DNA of 64,000 nucleotides from Candidatus Electrothrix aestuarii (GTDB lineage Bacteria; Desulfobacterota; Desulfobulbia; Desulfobulbales; Desulfobulbaceae): NCBI GenBank assembly GCA_032595685.2, contig CP159373.1, positions 3,933,907 to 3,997,906 of the forward strand, read 5' to 3'. Shown piece by piece: positions 20,099 to 31,923 of this stretch (position 1 is its first letter; each line of letters starts with the position of its first letter). The notes under the pieces were generated by a model. It saw only the letters and a program-made list of their open reading frames with translations, ran no database searches and was not told where the DNA came from. The position numbers and the translations under genes were made by a program.

Positions 20099-21464
20099 CA
20101 ATGGTTCGGTAAATTTTGCTTCAGATTATGCAAGTGCTGCCGCTGTATTCAACAGATCTTCATAATCGAAGTCGAATTTATCTGAAACCAGCTCAATATC
20201 CAGTTTGGATAAAATTCGGTCAAGAAATAATTTTGCGGAATAATAGTCAGTTATATCTCTCATTGAGAAAGGAGTTCCCTGGTTTTCAACACTGTCATAA
20301 AAATTGGCTTTAGCGATTGAAACGGCGGTTAGTGAAGAGTTGAAGTGAAAATACAGTTTGTTTTCACTTCTTGCCTGACAATGCGTGAGGCCGGTATATT
20401 GTTTCGCATCCCGAAAGAGAAACTCTATCTGAAATCGAGCCTTGTAATACTTGTAAATCAAGAATCCGTCCAGATTCAAATCGGTAGAGAAAAGAATAGC
20501 ATAACTGTCGGAGCATTTCTTGTAGATATAGGCGATACGAACATTGCACTTCAGCAGCACGCTATTGACGACAGCAGTATATATAATGATTTCATCATCT
20601 TCATAACAGGTGTCGAAACGGTACGTCTCGAGTTTTTTCCATCGGATTTTTCCGTCATATTGCCTCGGTCGCCCCGGTCCCGGCATTCTTGGCCCTGTAT
20701 ACAAATAGCGCATATTCGCATTTTTGGGAAATTTACTGACAAGATGCAACCCGGTATTTTCAGTTATGCCATCGACAAACTTTTTCTTTGCCGCAGCACC
20801 GTCGTAAACAAAATAGTCAGCGATTTTATCAAGTTCTGGGGCACGGTTGATCACTTGATTAACATAAAAATCAATTCGGCTTTCATTATCTGGGAGAGTT
20901 CCCGGAGTTTGCTCACATTCAAGATGAAAGGCTGTATTCGCTTTAAGGTCGATAACCGCAAGAGAGCTTATTTCAAGTCCAGGCAACGACTTGGAAGCGC
21001 ATCCACTCCAGAACTTGGCAACATGTGGAGTTTTTATTCCTGCCTTCGGGATGAAGGAGCAGTCTCCGGCAAGAATTCTGTGAGGAGAACAGAACCTCTC
21101 CACAAGTTGCTTGTTAAAATTGAAAAAATCAAATTCTTTCTCAAAATGACTCCGGTATGTTTTCTCGGAGAAGCGACCATGTCGGGCCATCGCAAGAAAA
21201 TTGATACGGCCCGGCAGAGCGATGAAGAGAATAAAAATATGGATCAGGGCATTTTTTCTGACAGCTTTGATTCCCTCTATTTCGCTTAAAATACTTCTTA
21301 TTTTTTGTTTCAACACTCTGTATGTCCAGTAATAATTTCAAGAAAGTCTCTGGACAACAGAGAGACAAGATAAAGATAAGGTTGTTTTTATTCAAGCTTT
21401 TTTAGCCCTAAGAGGCTCTAAGTATCATTTGCCTCGCTGCTGAAAAAAAATTACCGAACCATTG
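20099..21464 (-). mobile_element. IS4-family insertion sequence, copy 2 (inside IS66)
   Basis: 1366 bp, same length and ends as copy 1. The target duplication is AAAGAG (20093-20098 and 21465-21470); comparison with IS66 copy 2 shows the uninterrupted site has it once. It sits upstream of the IS66 transposase reading frame. Confidence 0.92.
20126..21316 (-). CDS. IS4-family transposase, copy 2
   Basis: 396 residues with the same translation as the copy at 14369-15559, including the LAGDC, VYDGAAAKKK and Y-R-E-K motifs. The intact frame suggests that both copies could be active. Confidence 0.9.
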   Translation of the reverse strand: MLKQKIRSILSEIEGIKAVRKNALIHIFILFIALPGRINFLAMARHGRFSEKTYRSHFEKEFDFFNFNKQLVERFCSPHRILAGDCSFIPKAGIKTPHVAKFWSGCASKSLPGLEISSLAVIDLKANTAFHLECEQTPGTLPDNESRIDFYVNQVINRAPELDKIADYFVYDGAAAKKKFVDGITENTGLHLVSKFPKNANMRYLYTGPRMPGPGRPRQYDGKIRWKKLETYRFDTCYEDDEIIIYTAVVNSVLLKCNVRIAYIYKKCSDSYAILFSTDLNLDGFLIYKYYKARFQIEFLFRDAKQYTGLTHCQARSENKLYFHFNSSLTAVSIAKANFYDSVENQGTPFSMRDITDYYSAKLFLDRILSKLDIELVSDKFDFDYEDLLNTAAALA

Positions 21465-21531
21465 AAAGAGGATCACGATAGTTTAACAGTCACAACGTTT
21501 TTTACGAGATCTATCTACGCTCTGAGTTCGC

Positions 21532-23122
21532 ATGCACCTATCCAGAGAAGAGTTGCTAAAAATAGATAAGCAGTTTATTGACTCCTTGCCCGGTAAGAGT
21601 GCAAAGGAGCTGTGCCTGCTCGCACTTGATGACCTCAAAGAACTTCACGAACGGCTGGGTCAAAATTCCGAAAACAGCTCCATGCCTCCCAGCTCAAATT
21701 TCCCCTGGGCCGGTTTGATGCCGACGCTCAAGCCGACGAGGAGGAACCGGATGAAGAGCAAGTCGAAGCCACGGACATAGAACTCGACGATTCTGACGAG
21801 GAGTCCGCCGAGCATGATGAGAATGCGGACAGGTCCGACCAGCAGGATTCCCCCGAAAATACCGATGATCGCCCCAAGGGCAATAAACCCGGCAAGCAAC
21901 CCGGTGCCACCGGGCATGGTCGAACGCAAAAACTTCCCGTACACGACACCATCATTCACAAAGCAGGCACCTGCTCGGCTTGTAACCTTGAGCTGGACGA
22001 AACATGCGACTTCACCGCTCGCACTGGTCATTATGTCGTTGATATTGAGGTGGGCGATGCCACCGGTCCGGGAATAGAGGTGATCAACACCAAGCATATC
22101 TACGGAGACACGACTTGCGGCGGCTGTGGTCATGTCAATCGGCTTATGCCCCATCGTCTCGAAAAAACGAAGACTGGGGGGTTGAAATAAGCCAATGGCA
22201 CATGGTCGGCCCAAAATTGACCGCTCTGATCGTGTGTCTCTCCAAGCGCATGCGCCTTTCCCGCCGCCGCATCCGGGAATTTTTGCAAGATTGGCTGCGA
22301 TTGGATTTGAGCATCGGCACGATCAATCAATGTATCCATGAAGCTGGCCGCGCCGTTTCTCCCCTTAGCGAGGAGTTTCTTGAGGAGGTGCGTGAATCAC
22401 TGATCCTGTTCGTGGATGAGACATCCTGGAAGGAGTGGGGCAAGAAACAGTGGTTATGGGTCTTTACCTCGCTGAAAGTCACCTTTTACATCATTGGCCT
22501 TCGCAGCCAAAAAGTACTTGATTATGTGCTCGGCCAAACCTTTCAGGGATTGCTGATGAGCGACGGCTACAAGGCCTATCGTAAGTTCCTCAACAGGCTC
22601 CGCTGCTGGGCGCATTTACTGCGCAAGACAAAAGGCTTGAAACAGAGCCTGAGCGATGATCCCCGCACATTCGGCACTGAGGCCTACGAGGTGCTCACCG
22701 AGTTGATGGATGTAATTTACAAGGCTCGCGAGGGACCACCCACGGATCTTTTGCCAATATACAGAGAATTCCTGGCCGAATTTAAGCAATGCTGCATGAA
22801 ATATCGGGATTCAACGCATAAAAAAACACGCGAGCTGGCCAGAGAATTTCTCAACGACTGGGACACGATTTTTCATGTGTTGTCGAATCCGACGTGGCCC
22901 CTGACCAATAATGAGGCGGAGCAAGCGTTACGTCATTGGGTTATTGCGCGCAAATTAAGCCACGGTACCCGTAATGGTCAAGGTAGTCATGTGTTTGCCA
23001 TACTTGCGAGCGTGATTGATACGTGTAGGAAGCGCAACGCCTGTCCGTGGAAATATCTCGCCGAGGTTATCACGGCTCGGCGTCAGGGGCTGGATGTACC
23101 TCCTCTGCCTCTTGCTGCGTAA
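21532..23122 (+). pseudogene. IS66 TnpC transposase, copy 1, inactivated
   Basis: The first frame is cut after 82 residues by loss of one base near 21710 (GGGCC here, GGGCCC in copy 2), so the acidic linker and zinc-binding CSACNLELDETC part are out of frame. The catalytic frame (22115-23122) is intact, with DETSWKEWG, MSDGYKAYRKF and NNEAEQALRHWV carrying the likely D-D-E residues. A second frame change at the A6 run 22162-22167 is shared with copy 2. It differs from copy 2 by several substitutions (for example S/G in LDLSIGT), so the two copies have diverged a little. Confidence 0.88.
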
Positions 23123-23148
23123 AAAATGAGAGGGGTCTGAACGGTTAC

Positions 23149-26100
23149 TACTGAACAGGTCAATCAATTCCTGCTCAACTATAACGACAGGGGCAAAGGA
23201 AGGATACCTTCTCCTGAAAACCGGCGCATTAAGCGTGACGCCCTACGCACCCTGCGCGGCAGTATTCTTCGCAGTGAACTCTATGCCCTGAACAACGGAA
23301 CACGTCAGGAGCAGCCGTATACGGTTGAGGAATACAGCTATACTCTGGCTGAGATAGCCGCACCGGAAAAGGATCAGAACAGACTGCGTATCTTTTCTCC
23401 CCGTCCAGCGGCCCAACGCACCACCCAATGGGAACGGGGTGAAGATCCTATGACCCAATTCAGCTTTACCGACGACTATGATGAGTACGGTCAGCCGCGC
23501 CGACAAACCGCTGTGGCCATGCCCCGTCTGGTCAAACATCAGTACTCTGTCACCGGTGCGGCAACCGGTGCCTTTAACCCGAATGAAACCCATGTCCTTG
23601 CCACCTGCACGACCACCGAATATGCCGTGCCCCAATCTCCTGAGGTGTATATCCACAATCGTACCGCACAAACAAAAAATTATGAACTGCTGAACCCTCC
23701 TCCCGGACCGGACAGCGCAACGGATGATCTTCAACTTGCTTTGATCAAACAACGAGATCTTGCCCGGCAAGTGCATACCTTGTTTGCAGATCGTTCAGGC
23801 GGTGATGTCAGACTGATCAGTCATCAGCTTGAACATTATGACGGCCCGGAATTTACCGGGCTGCCTGTCGGACAGGTGGGTAAACACGGTGCCCTGATCC
23901 GCAGCGAGACGCTGGTATTCACCGGTGAACTGCTGGACCAGATTTATGCCGACCGCTGTCCCGCCTATCTGAACGGCACTGCCTCTCTGCCCACTGAGGC
24001 ACCGATCAATTTCGGCACGGACAGCGGCTATAGAAAGAAAGATGCCACAGCGGGCAGTCACGAGAACGGCTATTACATCGACAGCCTACGTCAAGCACTC
24101 TCCTCCCGTGGTCTGCCGATTGCCCTCCAAGATGCGCTCGGTCATGAAACAACCATCAGCTATGATGTGCATGAGTTGCTGCCGAAAACGGTCACTGATC
24201 CTGTCGGGCTGGAAACCAAGGCTCAATACAACTATCGCCTCCTCCAGCCGCAAAACATGACTGAGCCCAACGGCAACACCACCCATGTTCTCTACAATCC
24301 CATCGGCCTGCCGCATAAGCAGTATCTGGTCGGTCGGGATGCGCAGGGCAACGAGACCCTGGGAGGAACGGCAGATCAACCTGAGATTATCTATGCGTAT
24401 AACTTTTTCAATGTTGAACAGAGCGGGCAACCGGTTTTTGTTCATACCAGCCGTCGAGTCCATCATGCCGGAGAGAACCGTTCGGATGAGACTATCCAGT
24501 CACGCGAATACTCTGACGGCTTCGGTCGTCTGATTCAACAACGCGCTCAGGCTGAAAACCTGGTCTTCGGAAAAATGGGCCACGAAGTCGGGTTACCAGA
24601 AAAACCGGGCAGTACACCGAAAACAGCTGCGGGACAGCGCAGTAAAGAAACTGTGGTGGTCAGTGGCTGGCAAGTGTTTGACAACAAAGGACAGGTGATC
24701 GAAAAATATGAAGAATTCCTTGATAACGATTGGGAGTTCCAGCCGGAAACCGATGCTCGAACCGGGGAACATGTCAGTCTTTTTTATGATCCCCTCGGAC
24801 GAGTGATTCGGACCCTGAACCCGGACGGTTCACAACAACGGGTTATCTTTGGCAGGCCGATTACTGCTGAAGAATTAGCCCTGACTCGGAATGATCTGGA
24901 GTCCACCGACGTACCCGATACATTCGCACCTTCCCCCTGGGAAAGCTTCAGCTACGATGCAAACGATCTGGCTGAGCTAACCCATCCGAATTCCGACGCA
25001 GTGCCTGACGAGCATCATTATACGCCTGCAAGCACAATACTGGACGCCCTGGGTCGAACCTGCTGCGCTGTGGCCCGCAACGGCGGCAAAACCGAGGATT
25101 GGATCATCACCCGGTCCCGGTACGACATTCGCAGCAATCTGATCACGGTAATCGACGCCTTGGGACGGGAGGCGTTTAAATATTCTTATGACCTGCACAA
25201 CCGCCCCCTACAGGTGGACAGCATTGATGCCGGTCGTCGCACCTCGGTCTTTAATGCTTTAGGCGACTTGATAGAATACCGCGACGACAAAGGCAGCCTG
25301 GTTCTGCGCACCTATGACGCTTTGAACCGACCCAAGGAAGTCTGGGCCCGCGATAATTCTACAGGAAAATGCACCTTACGGGAGCGCATTCTCTACGGTG
25401 ATGAAGGCGACCGGGCAACAGCACGCCAGCTCAACAGCTTGGGCAGGCCAGTGCAACATTTTGATGAGGCCGGTGTTCTGAAAATGCTTTCCTACGATTT
25501 CAAAGGCAATCTAATGGAAAAATCCCGCCTGACTATTCAGGACAGCAGCTTGGCTGATGACTGGCAGGCGGATTGGTCGGCAGATGATGCGAAAGATACC
25601 CTTGAGCCGTCCGCATTCCTGACAAGTATGTCTTTTGATGCCTTGAACAGACCCGCCGAAATAATCTATCCTGAGGATGTGGACGGAGAACGGAAGAAGC
25701 TCATTCCCCGCTATAATCGCGCCGGTGCATTGCAGGCTGTCCTGTTGAACGACGAGGATTATGTGCAGCAAATATCCTATAACGCCAAAGGACAGCGGGT
25801 ACTGATCTGCTACGGCAACGGGCTGATGACCCGCTACGCCTATGATCCGAAGACCTTCCGCCTGATCAGGATGCGTACCGAACAGTTCAACCATCAGGCA
25901 GATCCTGCCAGCGGAACCGAGAGCTGGCAGGGCAGTGGTCAGATCATTCAGGATTTCAGTTACGGCTATGATCAGGTCGGCAATATTACCCGAATAGATG
26001 AACATACACCCGGCTGCGGCATGACCCGTAGTCCGCTCGGCCCGGACCACCTGCTCCGTGAATTCACCTACGATCCGATCTACCGTTTGTTATCCGCCAC

Positions 26101-27847
26101 CGGACGTGCCTGTACAAACAATGCGGTGCCGCGCAACCTGGCTGATGATCCGACCTGCGGCTTTTTTGCAGGTAACTCCCAGGCGGCAAATCAAAACAAT
26201 GCCCCTGATCTGACCGAGCAGTATACAGAGCGTTTCAGCTATGACCCGGCAGGGAATATGCTGGAACTGGCCTATCATGCCGATTCCGGCAGCTGGACCC
26301 GCCGATTCGCGCTGGGCGGGTTGCCGGAGGACCAATGGCAGGCGGCTCCGAATAATCGGCTGACCGGCCTGCGTAGCGGTGATACGAGGAACAGCTTTGA
26401 TTTTGATGCCAACGGCAACATGCTACGCCAGAATACCAGCAAGCATCATATCTGGGATCATGCGGATCGAATGATAGGCTATCGAGTGCAGGCCAAGGAG
26501 AACGGCCCGGTCTCGGTTCAGGTTCGCTACCTGTACGGTGCCGACGGTATGCGGGTGAAAAAATGGGTGCGCAATCAGCAGGGGCAGGTCAATACAAGCA
26601 CATATATAGACGGCATTTTCGAGCAGCATCGGCTTGTAAATGCCAATGAGGATAAGACAAACAATACCCTCCATGTGATGGATGATCAGAGCCGTATCGC
26701 TCTGGTGCGGGTGGGACAGCCTTTGGATGCGCGTGATGCTTCCCCGCAGGTGCAGTATCATTTTGGTGATCATCTGGGCAGCAGTCATGTTGTTGTGGGG
26801 GGCGATACTGCCGGTGCAAACAGCTTTATTAATCGTGAGGAGTATTTTCCGTACGGGGAAACGAGTTTTGGGTGTTTTGGGCGGAAGCGGTATCGGTATA
26901 GTGGGAAGGAGAGGGATGAGGAGAGTGGGTTGTATTATTATGGGGCGCGGTATTTGGCACCTTGGTTAGGAAGATGGTTGAATTGTGATCCTGTTGGCCC
27001 TATAGACCATATTAATTTATTTTTATTTTCAGCTCTCAACCCTATTAGGTACAAAGACAAAATTGGTCATACGTCAAGACCAGCTGAGGACGCCGCCAAT
27101 CTTGCTGTTCAAAGAGTAGATGCTCGGTACTCAGGAGAAAGTAAAGAGGTCGGATCAAATCATAGAAGAAGTGTCACTGACGAGCAGATAGAAGCGATGA
27201 ATAAGGGCAATACTTTGAGAGCATCAGACGGAACATATCCCACAAATTGCACTGAATTCCCAATAGACACACTAGAAGCTTATTTTAACTCAAAACGACA
27301 GCATGCTGTTTTTAGGGAAATAATCGCGTCCGCTAGAGATTCCAGAGGATATTATTTGGGAGACATTACTTCAGGGGTTCAATCAGCTCGTGGAACCTAC
27401 CTTATCAGATTGCTACGTGAAAAAGCAGGATTTAAAGTAGCCTATTTTACATTTAATGAAGCCGACTCTCCTAAATCAAAACTATATCCTCCGAAGGTTA
27501 AAAACGTCATCGGTGCAGACACCGGAAAAACAATAAAACATGTCAACACTCATATTGATAGAGAATATATTGCTTCTGGGGATAACAATAAAGAAAACAG
27601 GAATGATTTATTGAGCCTCATTAAAAATACTACATTCGCTATAGGAACCGTCGATTATGGACACCATATGTTCGTAATTGCCTACGGAGAAGTCTTTGAA
27701 GTTCACTATGATGAGGGAAAAACAAGTCTCAACCTTTATGAGGTTTCAGACTTTGAAAATTTTGCTTCAAAATTTGATCACGGTGTTATTGCATTCCCAC
27801 CAGAGCAATCACTAAATATATCTCCTTTAATAAGCAACTCTCAATAA
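23149..27847 (+). pseudogene. TcB/TcC (Rhs-type) toxin protein lacking its N-terminal region
   Basis: Open from just inside the IS66 boundary, ~1565 residues; the first ATG (23450) is well inside. Residues just after the junction (TLRGSILRSELYAL, EQPYTVEEYSYTLAEI) match the TcB middle/C region. Next come many Rhs/YD repeats, then the Rhs core end (SGKERDEESGLYYYGARYLA, WLNCDPVG). The Rhs shell of Tc toxins encloses a C-terminal effector that is released by self-cleavage. From about 27060 the DNA becomes AT-rich and encodes a variable effector of ~260 residues with a Cys in PTNCTEF and a His pair in YGHHMFVIAYG. The start codon and first 31 residues are at 52311-52219. The SpvB-like part between is gone. 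Confidence 0.85.
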
Positions 27848-27903
27848 CAAAATACTAATCAGCATTCAACGAAAATTGCTATTGTTAACAACAGGAGGCA
27901 GTC

Positions 27904-28251
27904 ATGGACTCTTGGAGCACCCTCAGCAAGACCCTGAAAAAAGCAGGCTTAACCGACACCCAAATCAAAGCCATCAAAGAGCAGCTGGGCAAGCTGGACA
28001 CAACAACCCTGCTGAAAACCTCGCAAGACAAACTGCTTGCCGCTATACCGATTGCCTCTGAAGATGAAAAGCAAAAAATACTGCAACTCTTTATAGCCGC
28101 CAACGAAGAGGCAAAAAAAACACCAACAGGCACCCTCTTCACCCTAAGGCTGACAGATGCCGACGCATCAAACAGCCCCCCTTTAAGCAACACACCCGTT
28201 GAAGTCACCTTAAAAAAATCATCCTCCCCGCTATTTCAAGGCCAAACCAAG
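27904..28251 (+). pseudogene. TcA toxin subunit, N-terminal fragment
   Basis: 116 host-encoded residues starting from an ATG with a good Shine-Dalgarno (AGGAGG 27892-27897), 56 bp after the TcB/TcC stop. The first ~75 residues are predicted helical. The tail (GTLFTLRLTDADASNSPPL onward) looks like the start of a beta-rich regulatory-like domain. The IS91-like oriIS end follows at 28252 and adds 17 foreign residues before a stop. Assignment to TcA rests on position: the next host sequence after the IS stack is unmistakable TcA. The junction is not in frame with 32671, so internal sequence has been lost. Confidence for TcA specifically is moderate. Confidence 0.6.
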
Positions 28252-29587
28252 AACAAAACGCCCTACGGGCGGATTAAAACGGAAGCAATTGCGGTATCCA
28301 CTTAACCTGCCGACCCGAAGAGTTTCTCTTGTTGCATTCTTGTTTACTCTTGCTTTCCACAAAAGATCTGTCTCTGCTCAGATCAAAGATATCTCCATAG
28401 TCAGGATGCCAAATCCGCCATAAAAACATTTTTTCTTTACAGTTTGGACATGTTAACGGATCTTTCCCGAAACTCTGTACTAGACGCTCTCTCCAGCTCA
28501 ATGACCTTGAATCACTTTTCATGAATTCAAAAGTCTTCTGGATAAAACGTTTACAGTCCATCAAAATCTCTATCGCGATTGTTTTTGTACGTCGAGAATA
28601 TAACCCATAATGGCGGACCATCTTGAATCCCTTTAGCGGGATATGGTCAATTAATCGTTGTATGAACTCTTTGGCTGGAATCGCTTCGGTAACTTTAACT
28701 TCTGTTTTATGATCAATATACCAAAATGTTACTTCCTCACCATCGTAATTCGTTATCTTGTGCTCTGCCAATGCTGGACGAGCCATATAGCGACCAATAT
28801 ATCGAGCTGCATGTCTTGCTGATGTCATCTTGCTTTTACCATTTACATAAAAACCATTACGTTGGCTTTTAAACAGGTAATCTATGAATCTTACATTTTC
28901 TTTTGTTTGCGGCAAGCTAGCCTTTATTTCAGTCAGCAAATAATATTGCCATTTTTTTCTAAGCAGACCATATGGCAAAAATGGAATATCAACCCACTGA
29001 TTGGAAGATGTTAATCCTCCTTCTGTCATTAACATATGGACATGCGGATTAAACTTAAGATCTCTTCCAAACGTATGGACAACTAATAGAATTCCCGGAA
29101 CAGCATCAACTCCTTTACTTTGAAGTACTTCCACAGCCGCTTTTGAAGCACAATCCATCATAATCTTGATCAGCATACGATCACTAAAAATTATCTTTCG
29201 GAGTTCTTGTGGAATGGTAAACACTAAATGTCGATGAACTACGTCGAATATACTTTTCACTGTCTTTTCAACCCATTCATCGACGTATCGCTTACCGCAA
29301 GACGTACAGAATCGACACTTACAGGTGAACCCTACTCTCTTTTTTCAAAACAATTCGGACAAATATACTCGACATAGCCATTGGTAGACTCTCCACAGTT
29401 GATCATTTTTTCTACATTTTCAACGATTGACTCCCAGTGAAGGCTTGAGTACCTGCTTGCCAATTCAACGCAGACTACATACCAAAAATCACGAAAGATT
29501 AATTTTATCAGCTTATTTTTCATTAAGCTAATACTCTATTCGCAATTACAACATGTTGAAAGGAAAATTTTATAATTTCCTATACAA
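28252..29587 (-). mobile_element. IS91-like element, copy C (complete)
   Basis: Complete element. OriIS end: CAAG target (28248-28251) followed by a GC hairpin CGCCC-TAC-GGGCG at 28259-28271, just after the transposase stop. Other end: AT-rich inverted repeat and CCTATACAA at 29587. Immediately after it a second copy begins with the same CAAG, giving a head-to-tail tandem with a 1340-bp period. CAAG/GAAC next to oriIS is the known target preference of IS91. Confidence 0.88.
28274..29523 (-). CDS. IS91-like Y2 rolling-circle transposase (copy C)
   Basis: The only full-length transposase of this element in the window. Order: zinc-binding N-terminus (29523 to ~29340; C-x2-C in ICPNC, then CKCRFCTSCGK), HUH motif PHVHML, and the Y2 motif YIGRY near the middle. 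A C-terminal Cys pair LTCPNCKEK is typical of IS91. Two frames are used: 29523-29332, and from about 29340 down to 28274, linked by a -1 shift at an A6 run. Total length would be ~410 residues. The GTG at 29260 is inside the protein. With the frameshift it is active only if recoding or slippage occurs. Confidence 0.8.
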
Positions 29588-30185
29588 CAAGAACAAAACG
29601 CCCTACGGGCGGATTAAAACGGAAGCAATTGCGGTATCCACTTAACCTGCCGACCCGAAGAGTTTCTCTTGTTGCATTCTTGTTTACTCTTGCTTTCCAC
29701 AAAAGGTCCGTCTCTGCTCAGATCAAAGATATCTCCATAGTCAGGATGCCAAATCCGCCATAAAAACATTTTTTCTTTACAGTTTGGACATGTTAACGGA
29801 TCTTTCCCGAAACTCTGTACTAGACGCTCTCTCCAGCTCAATGACCTTGAATCACTTTTCATGAATTCAAAAGTCTTCTGGATAAAACGTTTACAGTCCA
29901 TCAAAATCTCTATCGCGATTGTTTTTGTACGTCGAGAATATAACCCATAATGGCGGACCATCTTGAATCCCTTTAGCGGGATATGGTCAATTAATCGTTG
30001 TATGAACTCTTTGGCTGGAATCGCTTCGGTAACTTTAACTTCTGTTTTATGATCAATATACCAAAATGTTACTTCCTCACCATCGTAATTCGTTATCTTG
30101 TGCTCTGCCAATGCTGGACGAGCCATATAGCGACCAATATATCGAGCTGCATGTCTTGCTGATGTCATCTTGCTTTTACCATTTA

Positions 30186-31923
30186 CCTAAATTGAGCGAT
30201 TCTTGATATAAAATAATCCTTTTTACATTTCAACTATATGTTATTATTCATGTAAGTAAAGAATTACAGCTTAATTGATTTGCAACCCTCCGGGTGAAGT
30301 ACCATGAAGAAGAAAAAAAACACGACCTATCGAAAAAGTGACCTGAAAATTAATTATATTGACATAACTGACGACTGTTTGACCAGTCGGTCAGGTCTGT
30401 CTCTTTTTATAGCGTACCTGCATGGTATTTCATTATTCCCTATTATTGAGAGTTTGTTCTGCGATCTGAGAAAAAGCAAAAAAGGTGCATCGGCGGTTGA
30501 GATATTCAAGCAGATATTCTGTTTTATGATGGACGGAACCAGTCGACATCTGGTGTACTTTGACGATCTTAAGGCAGATAAGGGCTATGCCGCCTGTATA
30601 GAGACATCAGAGGATGACATGGCCTCCTCGCATACAATCAAGCGTTTTTTCGGCAATTTTTCTTTTGTTAAAGTGTTTGTTTTTCGACGTCTGCTGCAGA
30701 AGCTGTTCATTTGGCGATTGAATATAACCAAGCCAGCCGTTGTTGAACTCGGCATTGATACAATGGTTATGGACAACGATGACGCAGAGTGTCGACATGG
30801 AGTAAAACCGACCTATAAAAAAAAGAAAGGATTCCAGCCGTTACAGATGAACTGGGGAAGATTTTTTGTAGATGCGGTTTTTCGCGGTGGTGATAAGCAC
30901 TCGAATCACGGTGACACTGTCCAAAAAATGATATTGCATATTGTGAATCGCATCAGAAAGGAATATCGACATGATGTCCCGATTGTTATTCGAATGGACA
31001 GTGGTTTTTTCGACCAGAAGATTTTTGAATTTTGTGAGCAACTTGGTGTTGGTTATATCTGTGGTGGGAAGATGTATAAAGATATAAAAGAATTTGCAAG
31101 TGAGACAACCCGTTGGAGGCGTTTTGCCGCACCCGGTAAGAAAGATATTTGGGAGTATGCGGAATTCGGCACTAAAAGGGGTAATTGGAAGCAATTTCGA
31201 CGAGCTATATACTGTCGCCTGTGCAACCACGGGTCTCAGCTTCGGCTTCCAGGAACTGGTCCGGACACCGTGATCATTACAAATCTTGGGCGTGGCGGAA
31301 CTATTGACGAACTTCTTGAAAAGGCGGGTGTTATGTCAGAATATGTAAGTGCCAACGCTATTGTTGCAGGGTATCATGTACGCGGTAGCGACGAGTTGGT
31401 TAACCGAGGTTTCAAGGATTTTGGCCATGAACAACTGCCGTTCACTCGATTCACTCCAAACGCTGCGTGGTATTACATGTTACTGGTCGGCTTTTTTCTT
31501 TTTGAATCATTCAAAGAGGATGCAGCTTCTCCCGTAGTTTCAATAACAGCCTATGCATCAACAGTACGCCGTCAACTGATAGATGTAGCGGGTAAAATTG
31601 TCAGGCACAGCGGTCAGGTTGTATTAAAAGTGGCCCGGTGTGCTTTTGAAGGGCTTCAATTAGCCGAAATGTTAAAAAGGTGTATTGAGCCCCCTGTGTT
31701 ACAACACTAGGTGAGCATCTCCGGCAATTCTCAATTTGAATTCAGACAGGATAAGTGCGCCCAATTTTCATGAAAACTGCGGAAATTGGCCCCAAAACGT
31801 AACGGATCTGAAGAAAAGCTATATTCAGAGGTGTTTTTGTTTTCCCCTGAGAACCAATTTTTAAAAAATTGAGCTTTTCTTACCGGAATTGCTTTACCCA
31901 GACCATGAATCGCTCAATTTAGG
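30186..31923 (+). mobile_element. IS1380-family insertion sequence (complete)
   Basis: 1738 bp with 17-bp perfect terminal inverted repeats CCTAAATTGAGCGATTC and a 5-bp target duplication ATTTA (30181-30185 and 31924-31928). The uninterrupted site is visible in IS91-like copy C, confirming the ends. A ~210-bp stretch between the transposase stop and the right end has no gene that I can see. Confidence 0.93.
30304..31710 (+). CDS. IS1380-family DDE transposase
   Basis: 468 residues, intact. First catalytic Asp in ELGIDTMVMDND, second in VIRMDSGFFDQ, third acidic position probably in GHEQLPFTRF; the HSNHGDTVQ segment before the second Asp is typical of IS1380. The ATG at 30304 follows GGGTGAAGTACC, a weak ribosome site. 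A truncated copy lies at 944-1836. Confidence 0.88.
   Translation: MKKKKNTTYRKSDLKINYIDITDDCLTSRSGLSLFIAYLHGISLFPIIESLFCDLRKSKKGASAVEIFKQIFCFMMDGTSRHLVYFDDLKADKGYAACIETSEDDMASSHTIKRFFGNFSFVKVFVFRRLLQKLFIWRLNITKPAVVELGIDTMVMDNDDAECRHGVKPTYKKKKGFQPLQMNWGRFFVDAVFRGGDKHSNHGDTVQKMILHIVNRIRKEYRHDVPIVIRMDSGFFDQKIFEFCEQLGVGYICGGKMYKDIKEFASETTRWRRFAAPGKKDIWEYAEFGTKRGNWKQFRRAIYCRLCNHGSQLRLPGTGPDTVIITNLGRGGTIDELLEKAGVMSEYVSANAIVAGYHVRGSDELVNRGFKDFGHEQLPFTRFTPNAAWYYMLLVGFFLFESFKEDAASPVVSITAYASTVRRQLIDVAGKIVRHSGQVVLKVARCAFEGLQLAEMLKRCIEPPVLQH

Larger units (their letters stand above)
20046..23148 (+). mobile_element. IS66-family element, copy 1 (interrupted by IS4)
   Basis: Ends GTAACCGTTCACTCCCCTC and, inverted, GTAACCGTTCAGACCCCTC; the GTAA start is typical of IS66. 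Subtracting the IS4 copy (1366 bp) and its 6-bp duplication leaves 1731 bp, one less than copy 2, matching a single-base deletion in the transposase. Flanks do not match each other: the left flank GCTGCGCC is the inverse of the left flank of copy 2. This marks it as an inversion junction. Confidence 0.93.

Noticed and set aside
20046..23148. Simple IS66 insertion with its own target duplication at this site
   Set aside because: The two flanks (GCTGCGCC and TACTGAAC) differ; the matching duplication is at the other IS66 copy, so it is an inversion junction.
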